A stretch of DNA of 41,920 bases from JACCTH01 sp035253825 (lineage in GTDB: Bacteria > Actinomycetota > Acidimicrobiia > Spongiisociales > ZC4RG35): NCBI GenBank assembly GCA_035253825.1, contig DATFBM010000015.1:1-41920 (forward strand), written 5' to 3'. Below, in pieces: positions 15,533 to 23,740 of the stretch. The notes under the pieces were generated by a model, which was not told where the DNA came from, made no database searches, and saw only the letters and a program-made list of their open reading frames with translations. The translations under genes were made by a program, and so were the position numbers. The stretch's first letter is position 1. Every line of letters starts with the position of its first letter.

Positions 15533-16141
15533 GTGCGTCGCTGGCGCCCGGCCCTCTCGTTATCGATCATCTTCATGCTCTTCGCAGTCGGAACTGCGAT
15601 GGCCCCGACCGTCGACGGCGCCGATCTCGAGCCCAAGTACCTCGAGCTGCGAGCGGATCCGACTTCGGAACCGCCAATCCTCATGCCCTGGCCGGAGGAC
15701 TACTGCGCCAGCCCCTGCGCGGTCCCCATTGCCGATCCAGTTCCGACCAAGCCGACCAGCACAACGACGACTGTCACTACCACGACGGTCGCTCCAACCC
15801 CCGTCAGTCCTCCGGCGCCCCGAGTCCCCGCACCTCCACCGGCGCCGCGACCGGTGGAAGAGTGGCGGAGCCTGGTGAGCTCATACTTCGCCCCCAGCGA
15901 CGTCGACAAGGCCCTACGGGTCATCTCCTGTGAATCGGGGGGCGACCCTAACGCCCAGAACCCATCGTCGGGGGCGGCGGGTCTCTTTCAACACATTCCC
16001 AGGTACTGGGCCGAACGGGCAGCCCTGGTGGGATTGCCCGGAGCGTCCATATTCGACCCCGTGGCCAACGTCTCGGCTGCCGCGTATCTCGTCTACACGG
16101 TGGGCTGGGGGCCATGGGCCGCCAGCGCGAACTGCTGGTAG
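15533..16141 (+). CDS. Secreted lysozyme-like transglycosylase
   Basis: 202 residues from GTG 15533. AAGGAG lies six bases before this GTG, so it is preferred over the ATG at 15512, which has no ribosome site. Signal peptide about 1-30, a Thr/Pro-rich linker (about 70-108: runs of Thr and PAP), then a C-terminal lysozyme-like domain: VISCESGGDPNAQNPSSGAA with catalytic Glu134, AGLFQHIPRYW, and a final GWGPWAASANCW. Two Cys pairs (C58/C62 and C133/C201) could be disulphides. It is expected to cleave peptidoglycan glycan strands outside the membrane. Confidence 0.85.
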   Translation: MRRWRPALSLSIIFMLFAVGTAMAPTVDGADLEPKYLELRADPTSEPPILMPWPEDYCASPCAVPIADPVPTKPTSTTTTVTTTTVAPTPVSPPAPRVPAPPPAPRPVEEWRSLVSSYFAPSDVDKALRVISCESGGDPNAQNPSSGAAGLFQHIPRYWAERAALVGLPGASIFDPVANVSAAAYLVYTVGWGPWAASANCW

Positions 16142-16180
16142 CAAAGAGTCGGGATCCTTCATTGGAGCGGTCGCTCGGTC

Positions 16181-16186
16181 GATAAT
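16181..16186 (+). promoter_or_regulatory. Putative -10 box for a leaderless transcript
   Basis: GATAAT (one mismatch to TATAAT) ends six bases before the ATG at 16193; no ribosome-binding site is visible. Confidence 0.35.
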
Positions 16187-16192
16187 TGGTCC

Positions 16193-17041
16193 ATGGATTA
16201 CATCGGGGCATTGCGACTCGATGACCACCCACCCTTGGAGGCAACGCTTCGCCTAGCCGACGACGCGGTGACGATCCTGGCGGATGCCGAGCCGATCGGT
16301 ACCTGGCCGCTGGCCGACTTTCGGATAATCCCGCAGGGCAACGACTTTCGACTCGCTATCGAGGGCGAGGAGGCTCTCTTTACACCCGCCGAGCCGGTAG
16401 ATCTGCAAAGCGAGATCGCTCAGCGATGGCCACTTCAACGGGCCACAGAAAAAGTTGAATCGACCGAAGGCCTCGCCAAATGGATAGCCGTTGGAATCGG
16501 CCTGATCGCGACCGCCATCGTTGTCAGTGGCCTGGTGGTGCGCGACCGACCAACTCCGGGATTGCTCAGCTCCGCACCTACGACAGTCCCGTTGCCGGCC
16601 GTCTTCACCGGCGGAGTCGACGATGTAACCGCTCGCTGGAACGAAGCGGCGAGCTCGCTCAATCTTTCGCTCTTTCTGCTCGAGCAGCCAGGGCCCAACC
16701 GGCTGCAGATGAATCTTCGGCCCGGTCTGGTGATCTACGCCACCGAATGGCCGGCAACGGGAGTGGTGCGTTCGTTGATGATCGCCGCTGCTCCCACGTC
16801 GGAGTCCGAGGATGGCGATGCCGTTCTGGCGAGCTGGGGGGTCCTGATCGCTACGGTCAACCCCGAGCTGGATGGTCTTGGACGGCGCCGAATCCTGGCC
16901 GAGCTAGGAGTCGATCCTGACCGGCCCCTAACGGCCGGGCTCGATGCCGAAACCACCGTCGGCCTGGTCACGTACCGGCTTCGATCCGGTGTTCTCGGCG
17001 GCAAGGCGCTGCTCTCGGTCGTCCTGGCTCCCACTGACTAG
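16193..17041 (+). CDS. Single-pass membrane protein of unknown function
   Basis: 282 residues, not recognised. Residues 1-90 are a cytoplasmic domain of short strands (TILADAEPIGTWPLADFRI, then FRLAIEGEEALFTP) resembling a small PH-like or beta-sandwich module. One membrane helix spans about 95-117. After a Pro/Thr-rich spacer, residues 135-282 form an extracytoplasmic alpha/beta domain. No catalytic motif is seen. GATAAT is six bases upstream and no ribosome site is visible. The thiolase gene follows after 17 bp, but a functional link is not evident. Confidence 0.7.
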   Translation: MDYIGALRLDDHPPLEATLRLADDAVTILADAEPIGTWPLADFRIIPQGNDFRLAIEGEEALFTPAEPVDLQSEIAQRWPLQRATEKVESTEGLAKWIAVGIGLIATAIVVSGLVVRDRPTPGLLSSAPTTVPLPAVFTGGVDDVTARWNEAASSLNLSLFLLEQPGPNRLQMNLRPGLVIYATEWPATGVVRSLMIAAAPTSESEDGDAVLASWGVLIATVNPELDGLGRRRILAELGVDPDRPLTAGLDAETTVGLVTYRLRSGVLGGKALLSVVLAPTD

Positions 17042-17045
17042 CAAC

Positions 17046-17051
17046 TAGCTT
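17046..17051 (+). promoter_or_regulatory. Putative -10 box (TAGCTT) for a leaderless transcript
   Basis: TAGCTT fits TANNNT and ends seven bases before the ATG at 17059. It starts five bases after the upstream stop. Weak alone; supported by the same arrangement at other operon heads here. Confidence 0.3.
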
Positions 17052-17058
17052 TCAGTAG

Positions 17059-18267
17059 ATGGCTGAGGTTTTCATCGTCGATGCCTGTCGGACGCCGATG
17101 GGAAAGCTCGGCGGGCAACTCGCTCTTGTGCGCCCCGATGATTTGGCTGCTCACGCCATTAGGCGCCTCCTCGCTCGCCAGCCCGATCTCGACCCCGAGG
17201 CGATTGAGGACGTGATCTGGGGAGCGGCCAATCAAGCCGGCGAGGACAATCGCAATGTCGCCCGGATGGCCGCCCTGCTCGCCGGACTCCCCGTGGAGGT
17301 TCCCGGAGCGACCGTCAACCGGCTCTGTGCATCGGGCATGCAGGCTGTGATCTCCGCGACCCATGCCCTAGGAGCGGGGTGGGGAGAGGTGATGGTGGCT
17401 GGGGGCTCTGAGTCGATGAGCCGGGCACCGTACGTGACTCCAAAAGCCGAAAGTGCCTTCCAGGTGGGTGCGCCGGGAACGGTTGACACCGTTCTCGGAT
17501 GGCGCCTGACCAATCCGGTGATGGAAGAGATGTATCCCCCAATCACACTCGGCATGACCGCCGAGGTGGTCGCCGAAAGATATGGGATCTCCCGGGAAGC
17601 CCAAGACCAATTTGCCTTCACCAGCCACCAAAAGGCAGTGGCAGCCCAGCGCAGCGATCGATTCAAAGAGGAGATTGAGCCGCTTGAGGTACCAGTCGAC
17701 CATCGCCGACGTTCGGTGAGGTTGATCGTTTCCGACGAGGGGCCGCGAGCGGATACGTCTCTCGATGTTCTGAATCGACTGCCTCCGGTGTTCAAGTCCG
17801 AGGGCACGGTCACGGCCGGGAACTCTTCTCCGATGAACGATGGAGCGGCGGCTCTGCTCCTGGCCACGGAGGCCGGGCTCGAGCGGCACGGCCTGCAACC
17901 GGCTGCCCGGATCGTTGCCGGAGCCGCGGCCGGTGTTCATCCCGACGTGATGGGCATCGGAACGGTGCCGGCGAGCGAAAAGGCATTGCAACGTGCCGGG
18001 CTCGAGGTCGGCGACCTCGATCTGATCGAAGTCAACGAGGCTTTTGCGTCCCAGGCGGTAGCAACCATTCGCCTCCTCGACCTAGATCTCGAGAGGGTCA
18101 ATCCAAATGGCGGCGCTATTGCCCTCGGGCATCCCCTCGGCGCCTCCGGCGCTCGGATCATCACGACTCTGGTTCATGAGTTGCAGAAGCGGGAAGGTCG
18201 ATTCGGGCTGGCGACCATGTGTGTGGGCGTGGGTCAGGGAAGCGCGGTCGTGGTGGAAAGGGTGTGA
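17059..18267 (+). CDS. Thiolase (acetyl-CoA C-acyltransferase)
   Basis: 402 residues, standard thiolase length. Active site: nucleophile C90 in NRLCASGMQA, H358 in GGAIALGHPLGASGAR, and C388 in TMCVGVGQG. EVNEAFASQA near 336 supplies the conserved Asn. It either cleaves 3-ketoacyl-CoA with CoA or condenses two acyl-CoAs; sequence alone does not say which chain length. First gene of a four-gene operon with CoA transferase, unknown protein and SDR reductase, all overlapping by four bases. Pairing with an SDR reductase allows either beta-oxidation or a 3-hydroxyacyl-CoA-forming direction. Confidence 0.92.
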   Translation: MAEVFIVDACRTPMGKLGGQLALVRPDDLAAHAIRRLLARQPDLDPEAIEDVIWGAANQAGEDNRNVARMAALLAGLPVEVPGATVNRLCASGMQAVISATHALGAGWGEVMVAGGSESMSRAPYVTPKAESAFQVGAPGTVDTVLGWRLTNPVMEEMYPPITLGMTAEVVAERYGISREAQDQFAFTSHQKAVAAQRSDRFKEEIEPLEVPVDHRRRSVRLIVSDEGPRADTSLDVLNRLPPVFKSEGTVTAGNSSPMNDGAAALLLATEAGLERHGLQPAARIVAGAAAGVHPDVMGIGTVPASEKALQRAGLEVGDLDLIEVNEAFASQAVATIRLLDLDLERVNPNGGAIALGHPLGASGARIITTLVHELQKREGRFGLATMCVGVGQGSAVVVERV

Positions 18268-19472
18268 CCGGCGCCCCTCTCTCGGGCGTCCGTGTAATCG
18301 AATTTGGAAATCTGGTAGCGGCTCCCTATTGCGGGATGCTCCTTGCCGACCTCGGCGCTGAGGTGATCAAGGTCGAGCCGCTGACGGGAGATCTCGCCCG
18401 CGCCATCGGCCCTTTCTATGGAGTTGAGAGTGCCTTCTTTCTGGGTGTCAACCGCGGCAAGCTGAGTGTGGCCGTCGATCCCAAAGACGAGCGGGTGAAG
18501 GCTTCGCTAGTGAGGCTGTGCCAGCAGTCAGACGTAGTGCTCAGCAATCTTCGCCTCGGGGCAATGGAACGCATGGGCTTGGGGCCGGAGGCGCTGCGCA
18601 CGATGGCCCCGCACCTGGTGGTGGCCGTGGTCGCCGCCTTTGGGAGCAAAGGCCCCGCCTCCCACCGTCCCGGAATCGACCTCATATTCCAGGGCGAGTC
18701 GGGGATGATGTCGATCACCGGAGATGCAGGCGAAGGTCCGCACAAAACCGCTACCACGATCGGCGACTTCCTCGCCGGAACCAACGCCGCATTGGCAATC
18801 ACCTCGGCTCTGGCCGGTGGCGGCGGCCGGGATGGGGGCCAGGGAGCCCTCCTCGAGATTTCGTTGCGAGACGGAATCATCGCCGCGCAAGCCACCTGGA
18901 ACGCCCTCTATTTCACTAGCCAACGACAACCGGAGCGGACGGGCACGGCCTCGCCGGTGACCGCCCCCAACCAGACCTTCCGTACCGCCGATGGACATCT
19001 CAATCTGGCAGTGGTCTCGGATCGGCATTTCTTGGATGTGTGTCGAGTCCTCCACCTCGATCACGTCGGCACCGACGCCCGCTTCTCCACCAATGAACTT
19101 CGGGTTCGCCACCGGGCCGAGCTTGGCGCCATCCTCGATGAGGTCTTCGCAGCTGAGGGGACGAGCCATTGGCTCAGCCTCCTCGATGAGATTGGGGTTC
19201 CGGCGGGACGGATCTTCGATCTGGACGAGGTATTCGCCGACCAGCAAGTCATCCTCAATGAGATGGTGGTGGACATGCAGCATCCGCGGATCGGCATGTT
19301 TCGGATGCAGGGTTCGCCCCTCCGCATCGACGGCGTCTCCGCCCGGTCGCCGGTCTCTCCCCCGATGCTGGGTCAACACACCGTCGCCGTCCTCCGCGAC
19401 CTTGGTTGGTCCGATCACCAGGTGGGCGAGCTAATCGCGGCGGGTGCGGCGATCGACGGGAGCCAACCCTGA
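18264..19472 (+). CDS. Family III (CaiB/BaiF) CoA transferase
   Basis: 402 residues from the GTG at 18264, which overlaps the thiolase stop as GTGA. An earlier GTG-like extension to 18219 would add a basic leader absent in the family. Opening LSGVRVIEFGNLVAAPYCG and ADLGAEVIKVEP are the N-terminal hallmarks; GPASHRPGIDLIFQGESG contains the catalytic Asp139; AVVAAFG, then a C-terminal lobe ending near DLGWSDHQVGEL. These enzymes move CoA between carboxylic acids through an aspartyl anhydride. In this operon it could activate or recycle an acyl substrate for the thiolase and reductase; the acid is unknown. Confidence 0.92.
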   Translation: MTGAPLSGVRVIEFGNLVAAPYCGMLLADLGAEVIKVEPLTGDLARAIGPFYGVESAFFLGVNRGKLSVAVDPKDERVKASLVRLCQQSDVVLSNLRLGAMERMGLGPEALRTMAPHLVVAVVAAFGSKGPASHRPGIDLIFQGESGMMSITGDAGEGPHKTATTIGDFLAGTNAALAITSALAGGGGRDGGQGALLEISLRDGIIAAQATWNALYFTSQRQPERTGTASPVTAPNQTFRTADGHLNLAVVSDRHFLDVCRVLHLDHVGTDARFSTNELRVRHRAELGAILDEVFAAEGTSHWLSLLDEIGVPAGRIFDLDEVFADQQVILNEMVVDMQHPRIGMFRMQGSPLRIDGVSARSPVSPPMLGQHTVAVLRDLGWSDHQVGELIAAGAAIDGSQP

Positions 19473-19891
19473 ACATACGCTGCAAGGACCCCTCGCTCGC
19501 AGCTGCTCTCGATGGCGGCGGACTCGGCTCGGTCTTTGTCGCCGATCCCGATGTCGCCGACAACTGGGATGACATAAGAGATGAGCTGGCCGAGGCGTTT
19601 TCGATGACGAAGGCTGCCGCGATTCGCGGAGAGTCGATCGTGTATGTGGTACGCAGTGATGACCTGCTGGGACGGGACAAGATCGGTGCGGCCATCGTGG
19701 CCACTGCCCTGCTCTCGGGTGCCCGCACCGCCAGTCTCGAGCTGAAGGAAGGGGCGGCGAACACCCTGGCGATCGAGAGGGATTCGACCCTCGATGCCAT
19801 TTCCACCTGGGTCAGGTATCTGCTGGGTGGCGGTCCCCGCGGCGAGCTGGTACGCCTCGGTGGAAGTCATCTGGGGAAGGCACTGCCTTGA
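19469..19891 (+). CDS. Uncharacterised 140-aa protein in the thiolase/CoA-transferase/SDR operon
   Basis: Not recognised. The coding pattern begins just after the CoA-transferase stop; the first in-frame start-like codon there is CTG at 19469, overlapping the stop as CTGA, and TTG at 19406 is the only upstream alternative. The next ATG is internal, within AFSMTKAAAIRG. Residues 20-100 read as alternating strands and helices: GSVFVADPDVADNWDDI, ESIVYVVRSDDLLGRDKIGAAIVATAL. This has the look of a small Rossmann-like half-domain, perhaps a partner for the SDR encoded next (TTGA overlap at 19888). Other options are a separate regulatory subunit. No catalytic residues stand out. Confidence 0.6.
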   Translation: MNIRCKDPSLAAALDGGGLGSVFVADPDVADNWDDIRDELAEAFSMTKAAAIRGESIVYVVRSDDLLGRDKIGAAIVATALLSGARTASLELKEGAANTLAIERDSTLDAISTWVRYLLGGGPRGELVRLGGSHLGKALP

Positions 19892-20595
19892 GCTCGGCGG
19901 TAGTCACGGGCGCAGCTGGCGGGATCGGAACCGCCATTTGCAGGCGACTGGCTGGCGAAGGTTGGCGCTTGATCCTGGTCGACTTGGCGACCGCTTTAGC
20001 CGGTGTGGCGACCGAACTTGAGACACTCACCATGGTTCGGCCCGTCCAGGCCGATCTCACAACTGAGGAGGGGATCCAGGCTGTGCGCTCCGAAGTCCTC
20101 GAGCTCGGCGGTTCGTTGGAATTGGTCGTGAACAACGCTGGCATCACCCGGGATGCCCGGCTCGCCAACCTCTCGGAGGAGAATTTCACCTTGGTCTTGG
20201 ACGTCAACCTCGGCGCCCCCTTCCGCCTCGTCGAAACGCTCCATCCGCTTATGGATGCCGGGGCCATTGTCAACATCAGCTCGCGGGCGTATCTCGGCAA
20301 CTTCGGCCAGTACAACTACTCGATGTCGAAGGGTGGGCTCGTGGGCCTGACCCGCGCCTACGCCCTGCAGCTGGCGCCGCGGATCCGGGTCAACGCGATT
20401 GCCCCCGGACTTATCGGAACCGAAATAACCAAAGCGATTCCGGCCGATGTTCGTGAGAAGATGGTGGCAGCCATTCCCATGCAAAGGATGGGGACACCGG
20501 AAGAAGTTGCCGCGCTGGTCTCCTACCTGGCCACGGCCTCCTACATCACGGGCGAGGTGATCACCATCGGCGGCGGCCGCAGCCTCAGCCGCTGA
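19888..20595 (+). CDS. SDR-family reductase (3-oxoacyl / acetoacetyl-CoA reductase type)
   Basis: 235 residues, classical short-chain dehydrogenase. Cofactor loop TGAAGGIGTA (7-16), NNAG (82-85), catalytic Ser in NISSRAYLG (S131 or S132), Tyr144 and Lys148 in YSMSK, and the substrate-loop start APGLIGTE. The C-terminal GEVITIGGG is typical of FabG-like reductases. It most likely reduces a 3-ketoacyl thioester, fitting the thiolase upstream. TTG start overlapping the previous stop as TTGA places the Rossmann strand at residue 4, as expected. A perfect palindrome follows the stop. Confidence 0.9.
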   Translation: MSSAVVTGAAGGIGTAICRRLAGEGWRLILVDLATALAGVATELETLTMVRPVQADLTTEEGIQAVRSEVLELGGSLELVVNNAGITRDARLANLSEENFTLVLDVNLGAPFRLVETLHPLMDAGAIVNISSRAYLGNFGQYNYSMSKGGLVGLTRAYALQLAPRIRVNAIAPGLIGTEITKAIPADVREKMVAAIPMQRMGTPEEVAALVSYLATASYITGEVITIGGGRSLSR

Positions 20596-20624
20596 GTGAG
20601 CCGAGGTTGAAGAGGTCCGACCGC

Positions 20625-20673
20625 AAACCTAATGCTATAAGCGGCGGTTTCCGCCGCTTATAGCATTAGGTTT
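20625..20673. terminator. Perfect 23-bp inverted repeat, bidirectional terminator
   Basis: AAACCTAATGCTATAAGCGG... at 20625-20647 is exactly complementary to 20651-20673 around a 3-nt TTT loop. The stem begins with AAA and ends with TTT, so in each direction the hairpin ends in U residues. It lies in the 87-bp gap between the convergent SDR and GH65 genes. The tip is GC-only, the lower stem AT-rich. Confidence 0.85.
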
Positions 20674-20682
20674 CGAGTTCAG

Positions 20683-22923
20683 TCAGCCTTCGGTGATCCA
20701 CCTGCTGGGTACCGAGAGGTCGATCTGTTCCGTGGAGACGGTGACTTCCTCATCGCGAACCTTCACTTTCACCGGCTCGCCCGCCCGCAACGCCAGTGAC
20801 AGCATCTCTCCCCTGAGGGCAGCGTGGACCAGGGATCCTCTGATGCGAACGTTGAACTCGAGCTCGCTCCACGATGGCGGCAGCCGAGGATCGAAGCGGG
20901 CTCCAGATGAGCCTTGGCTGAAACCGCCGAAACCAGAGATCAGTGCCTGCCAGGTGCCACCGGCGGTGGCGAGGTGAATTCCATCGGCGGTATTGCCGGC
21001 TCGGTTTTCGAGGTCGAGCACAGCTGCTTCTTCGAAATAGGAGAGGGCTGGTTTCAGATAGCCCACCCGGGCGGCGACCGCCGCCTGGATGGGAGCCGAG
21101 AGGGAGGAGTCTCTCGTGGTCAATGGGTCGTAAAAGTCGAAATTGCTCTTGGTCAATTCGGGCGAAAAGAGCTCGGGCAGCAAGTACATCGCCATTACCA
21201 CATCGGCTTGCTTGAGAACCTGATGGCGGTATATGACCAATGGATGGAAGAACAGCAGGAGAGGATGTTGCGAACGGGGAACGCTCCAATCCCATGGCTT
21301 GCGGTAGAAAAAGCGCGCATCTTGAGGGGTGAGGTTGCGCTCGGCATCGTGAGGTATGAATACCGCGCTCGACGTCTGCTCCCATAAGTCGACTTCACCG
21401 TCCTCGAGCTCTAGAACCTCGGAAAGGCGGGCGAACTGATCTGGATAATGCGCCTCCATCCATCTGGTCCATTCGACGGCTCGCAAAAGGTTGAAGCGAG
21501 CCATCAGGTTCGTATAGGCATTGTCATCAACCAAAGCTGAGTATTCGTCGGGGCCCGTGACGGTTGAGAGATGGAAAGCTTCGCCTTCGAAGTGTCCGAG
21601 GTCGACCCACAAGCGGGCCGTCTCGACAGCGATCTCGACTCCGTAGTCGATCAGTATCTGACGGTCGTTGGTGGCGAGGAGATAAGAGTCGATCCCATAG
21701 ACGATGTCGGCGTTGATGTGGTACTGAGCGGTTCCAGCTTCGTAATACGACGATGCCTCCTCCCCGGAAATCGTGCGCCAGGGGAACAGGGCCCCTCTCT
21801 GGTTCAGCATCGCCGCGCGCTCGCGGGCGGCCGGCAAGATCGAATGCCTAAAGGCGATGAGTCGGGCGGCCGCCGGAGGATCGATATGGGCGAGGAACGG
21901 CAGGACGAAGATCTCGCTGTCCCAGAAGTAGTGGCCTTCGTACCCGCGCCCGGAGAGGCCTTTGGCCGGGATGCCGGTGTTGGCGAGGTGAGCTGAGGAC
22001 TGGTGAAGTTGGAAGATGTTCCAGTTGATTGCCTGCTGGAGGCGCGGTCCGGCTCCGATCTTCACTGCCGCTGTTTCCCAGAAGGCGGCAAGGTGATTCT
22101 CTTGCTCCTCGGCCAGGCCAGCGAAGTCGGGAACACCGTTGAGGACCGTGGCGGCGGCACCCAAGGCGGCGCCTCTTACATAGGCGACTCGCTTTTCCAC
22201 GGTCGGGCCTTGGGCGATGACGTCGAGCTCGTCGACGTCGAAGCGGCTGATCTTGACGGCGTCCGCCTTGTGGTCGGCAGCGACCGACAGGGATAGATCG
22301 GAGGCGAGGGTACGAAAAACCGTCTGCGGGATGCCGTCGGCGGTGATCAGGTCCCCGGCACTGAGAGCGCGGGTTGGAAGGGTGCGTGCGCTGCGGGGGT
22401 CGAAGACCAGCTCAACCGTGTCGGCATCGTCGAGGTCGTGGCGGTAGTGCCAGCCGGAAGCGAATTGTGAGTCCGGTTCGCCGCCCTCGACCTTGATCGC
22501 CAGCACCGCCGGGTGAACCAGCGAAACCAATCGCTCCCAGCGAAGCTCGAGGTCGGGCCATCGAGCCACGGTGGTGACCGATCCCCGCCGCAGATCGAGA
22601 CGCCGCTCGACCTCGGCATCGTCGAGCGGGCGAGGGAATTCACCTTCGAGGTATGCCAGCTCGATGGCATCCGGCACGTACAGAATCGTCTGCCCGACGT
22701 TGGCGTACCCGTACCCCGGTTCGGCATAGGTGATCAGCCAAACCTCATGGAAGCCGTTGATCAACGAGCCGGGTTGATGAGCGGGCGGACCCTGTTCGAA
22801 ACTGGCCCTGACTCCAAGAAAGCCGTTAGCCAACGAGAAGATCGACTCGAGAGCGGCAACCTCCCGCAGCCCCGGCCAGGTAAGCGACCAGACATCCTCG
22901 CCAAAGGCCGATTGGATGATCAT
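20683..22923 (-). CDS. GH65 family disaccharide phosphorylase
   Basis: 746 residues, the usual GH65 length. N-terminal beta-sandwich (about 1-270) with SIFSLANGFLGVRASFEQG, then the (alpha/alpha)6 barrel: GYEGHYFWDSEIFVLPF (328-343), TVTGPDEYSALVDDNAYTN with general acid Glu460, KQADVVMAMYLLP (about 575) for phosphate binding, and a C-terminal beta-domain. GH65 enzymes phosphorolyse maltose, trehalose, kojibiose, nigerose or their phosphates, releasing beta-glucose 1-phosphate. The beta-phosphoglucomutase gene two bases upstream is the classical partner that converts this to glucose 6-phosphate. The exact disaccharide cannot be set from sequence here. Confidence 0.92.
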   Translation of the reverse strand: MIIQSAFGEDVWSLTWPGLREVAALESIFSLANGFLGVRASFEQGPPAHQPGSLINGFHEVWLITYAEPGYGYANVGQTILYVPDAIELAYLEGEFPRPLDDAEVERRLDLRRGSVTTVARWPDLELRWERLVSLVHPAVLAIKVEGGEPDSQFASGWHYRHDLDDADTVELVFDPRSARTLPTRALSAGDLITADGIPQTVFRTLASDLSLSVAADHKADAVKISRFDVDELDVIAQGPTVEKRVAYVRGAALGAAATVLNGVPDFAGLAEEQENHLAAFWETAAVKIGAGPRLQQAINWNIFQLHQSSAHLANTGIPAKGLSGRGYEGHYFWDSEIFVLPFLAHIDPPAAARLIAFRHSILPAARERAAMLNQRGALFPWRTISGEEASSYYEAGTAQYHINADIVYGIDSYLLATNDRQILIDYGVEIAVETARLWVDLGHFEGEAFHLSTVTGPDEYSALVDDNAYTNLMARFNLLRAVEWTRWMEAHYPDQFARLSEVLELEDGEVDLWEQTSSAVFIPHDAERNLTPQDARFFYRKPWDWSVPRSQHPLLLFFHPLVIYRHQVLKQADVVMAMYLLPELFSPELTKSNFDFYDPLTTRDSSLSAPIQAAVAARVGYLKPALSYFEEAAVLDLENRAGNTADGIHLATAGGTWQALISGFGGFSQGSSGARFDPRLPPSWSELEFNVRIRGSLVHAALRGEMLSLALRAGEPVKVKVRDEEVTVSTEQIDLSVPSRWITEG

Positions 22924-22925
22924 CG

Positions 22926-23642
22926 TCAGCCGACCAAGGCTCCGAGATCGTCGACAACTAGATCCGCACCGGCATTCATGAGCGCCTGAGCGTCATCGTG
23001 GCGATTGACACCGACTACCAATGCGAACCCGCCGGCCCTTCCGGCGGCGACGCCACTAGTGGCGTCCTCCAGAACCACAGCGTTCGAGGGAGCGACCCCG
23101 AGTAGATCGGCGGCCTTGAGGAATGGGTCGGGATGAGGCTTTCCGGCCAGACCCAACTCGGCCGCCAACTCACCGTCGACCCGGACCGGGAAAAACCCTT
23201 CGAGCTTCGCGCTGGCCAGAACCGCGCGGGCGTTGGCAGATGACGTCACCACTGCCATCTTCAGATTTCTGTTCTTCAGGTACTCGATCAGGCGCCGCGA
23301 GCCCGGGTACACCGCCACCCCATCGCTGGCGATCAGTTCATTCACCAGCTCATTTTTGCGATTGCCGACCCCACAAATGGTCTCTTCATCAGGGCCGTCG
23401 CTCGGCTCCCCCCAGGGCAATGCAATGCCTCGGGAGGCGAAGAAACTCGCCACGCCTTGATAGCGAGGACGACCATCCACGAACCTTCGATAGTCGCCTT
23501 CGATGGTGAAGGGGGGCTGGTCCTTCGTCCCCAGGAACTCGTCGAAAGTTTCTTTCCAGGCCTTGGCGTGGACTCGAGCTGTATCGGTGAGCACTCCGTC
23601 GAGATCGAAGAGAGCCGCTTGATAGAGCGTCCAGTCGACCAT
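22926..23642 (-). CDS. pgmB: Beta-phosphoglucomutase-like HAD hydrolase
   Basis: 238 residues. HAD motif I FDLDGVLTDTARVHAKAW (nucleophile D13, acid/base D15), cap domain with the RPRYQG and GVGNRKN segments, motif II VVTSSANA, motif III Lys in LAGKPHPDPF, and motif IV VLEDATSGVAAG. The Thr-Ala-Arg-Val-His-Ala-Lys-Ala-Trp stretch is typical of beta-phosphoglucomutases. It converts beta-glucose 1-phosphate to glucose 6-phosphate. First gene of a two-gene operon with GH65; TAGCTT lies six bases before its ATG, suggesting a leaderless message. Confidence 0.9.
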   Translation of the reverse strand: MVDWTLYQAALFDLDGVLTDTARVHAKAWKETFDEFLGTKDQPPFTIEGDYRRFVDGRPRYQGVASFFASRGIALPWGEPSDGPDEETICGVGNRKNELVNELIASDGVAVYPGSRRLIEYLKNRNLKMAVVTSSANARAVLASAKLEGFFPVRVDGELAAELGLAGKPHPDPFLKAADLLGVAPSNAVVLEDATSGVAAGRAGGFALVVGVNRHDDAQALMNAGADLVVDDLGALVG

Positions 23643-23648
23643 CCAATG

Positions 23649-23654
23649 AAGCTA
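23649..23654 (-). promoter_or_regulatory. Putative -10 box (TAGCTT) for the pgmB-GH65 operon
   Basis: On the minus strand TAGCTT is followed by six bases (CATTGG) and the ATG at 23642. No ribosome site visible; fits a leaderless start. Confidence 0.4.
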
Positions 23655-23727
23655 ATCCAGGCGGCGAAGATTCCGGCCGCAATCGCTCCGGCGCCCGGGC
23701 ATTTAGCGCCTACTTATGCCTGCTCGG

Positions 23728-23733
23728 TAGCGT
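23728..23733 (+). promoter_or_regulatory. Putative -10 box (TAGCGT) for the second two-component operon
   Basis: TAGCGT fits TANNNT, seven bases before the ATG at 23741, with no visible ribosome site. A TTTAG lies about 25 bp further up, but no second half-site in 11-bp phase was found. Confidence 0.35.
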
Positions 23734-23740
23734 TTCCCAC

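Noticed and set aside
18528..19418. Open frame of 296 codons on the minus strand
   Set aside because: Antisense to the CoA-transferase gene, without motif or start signal.
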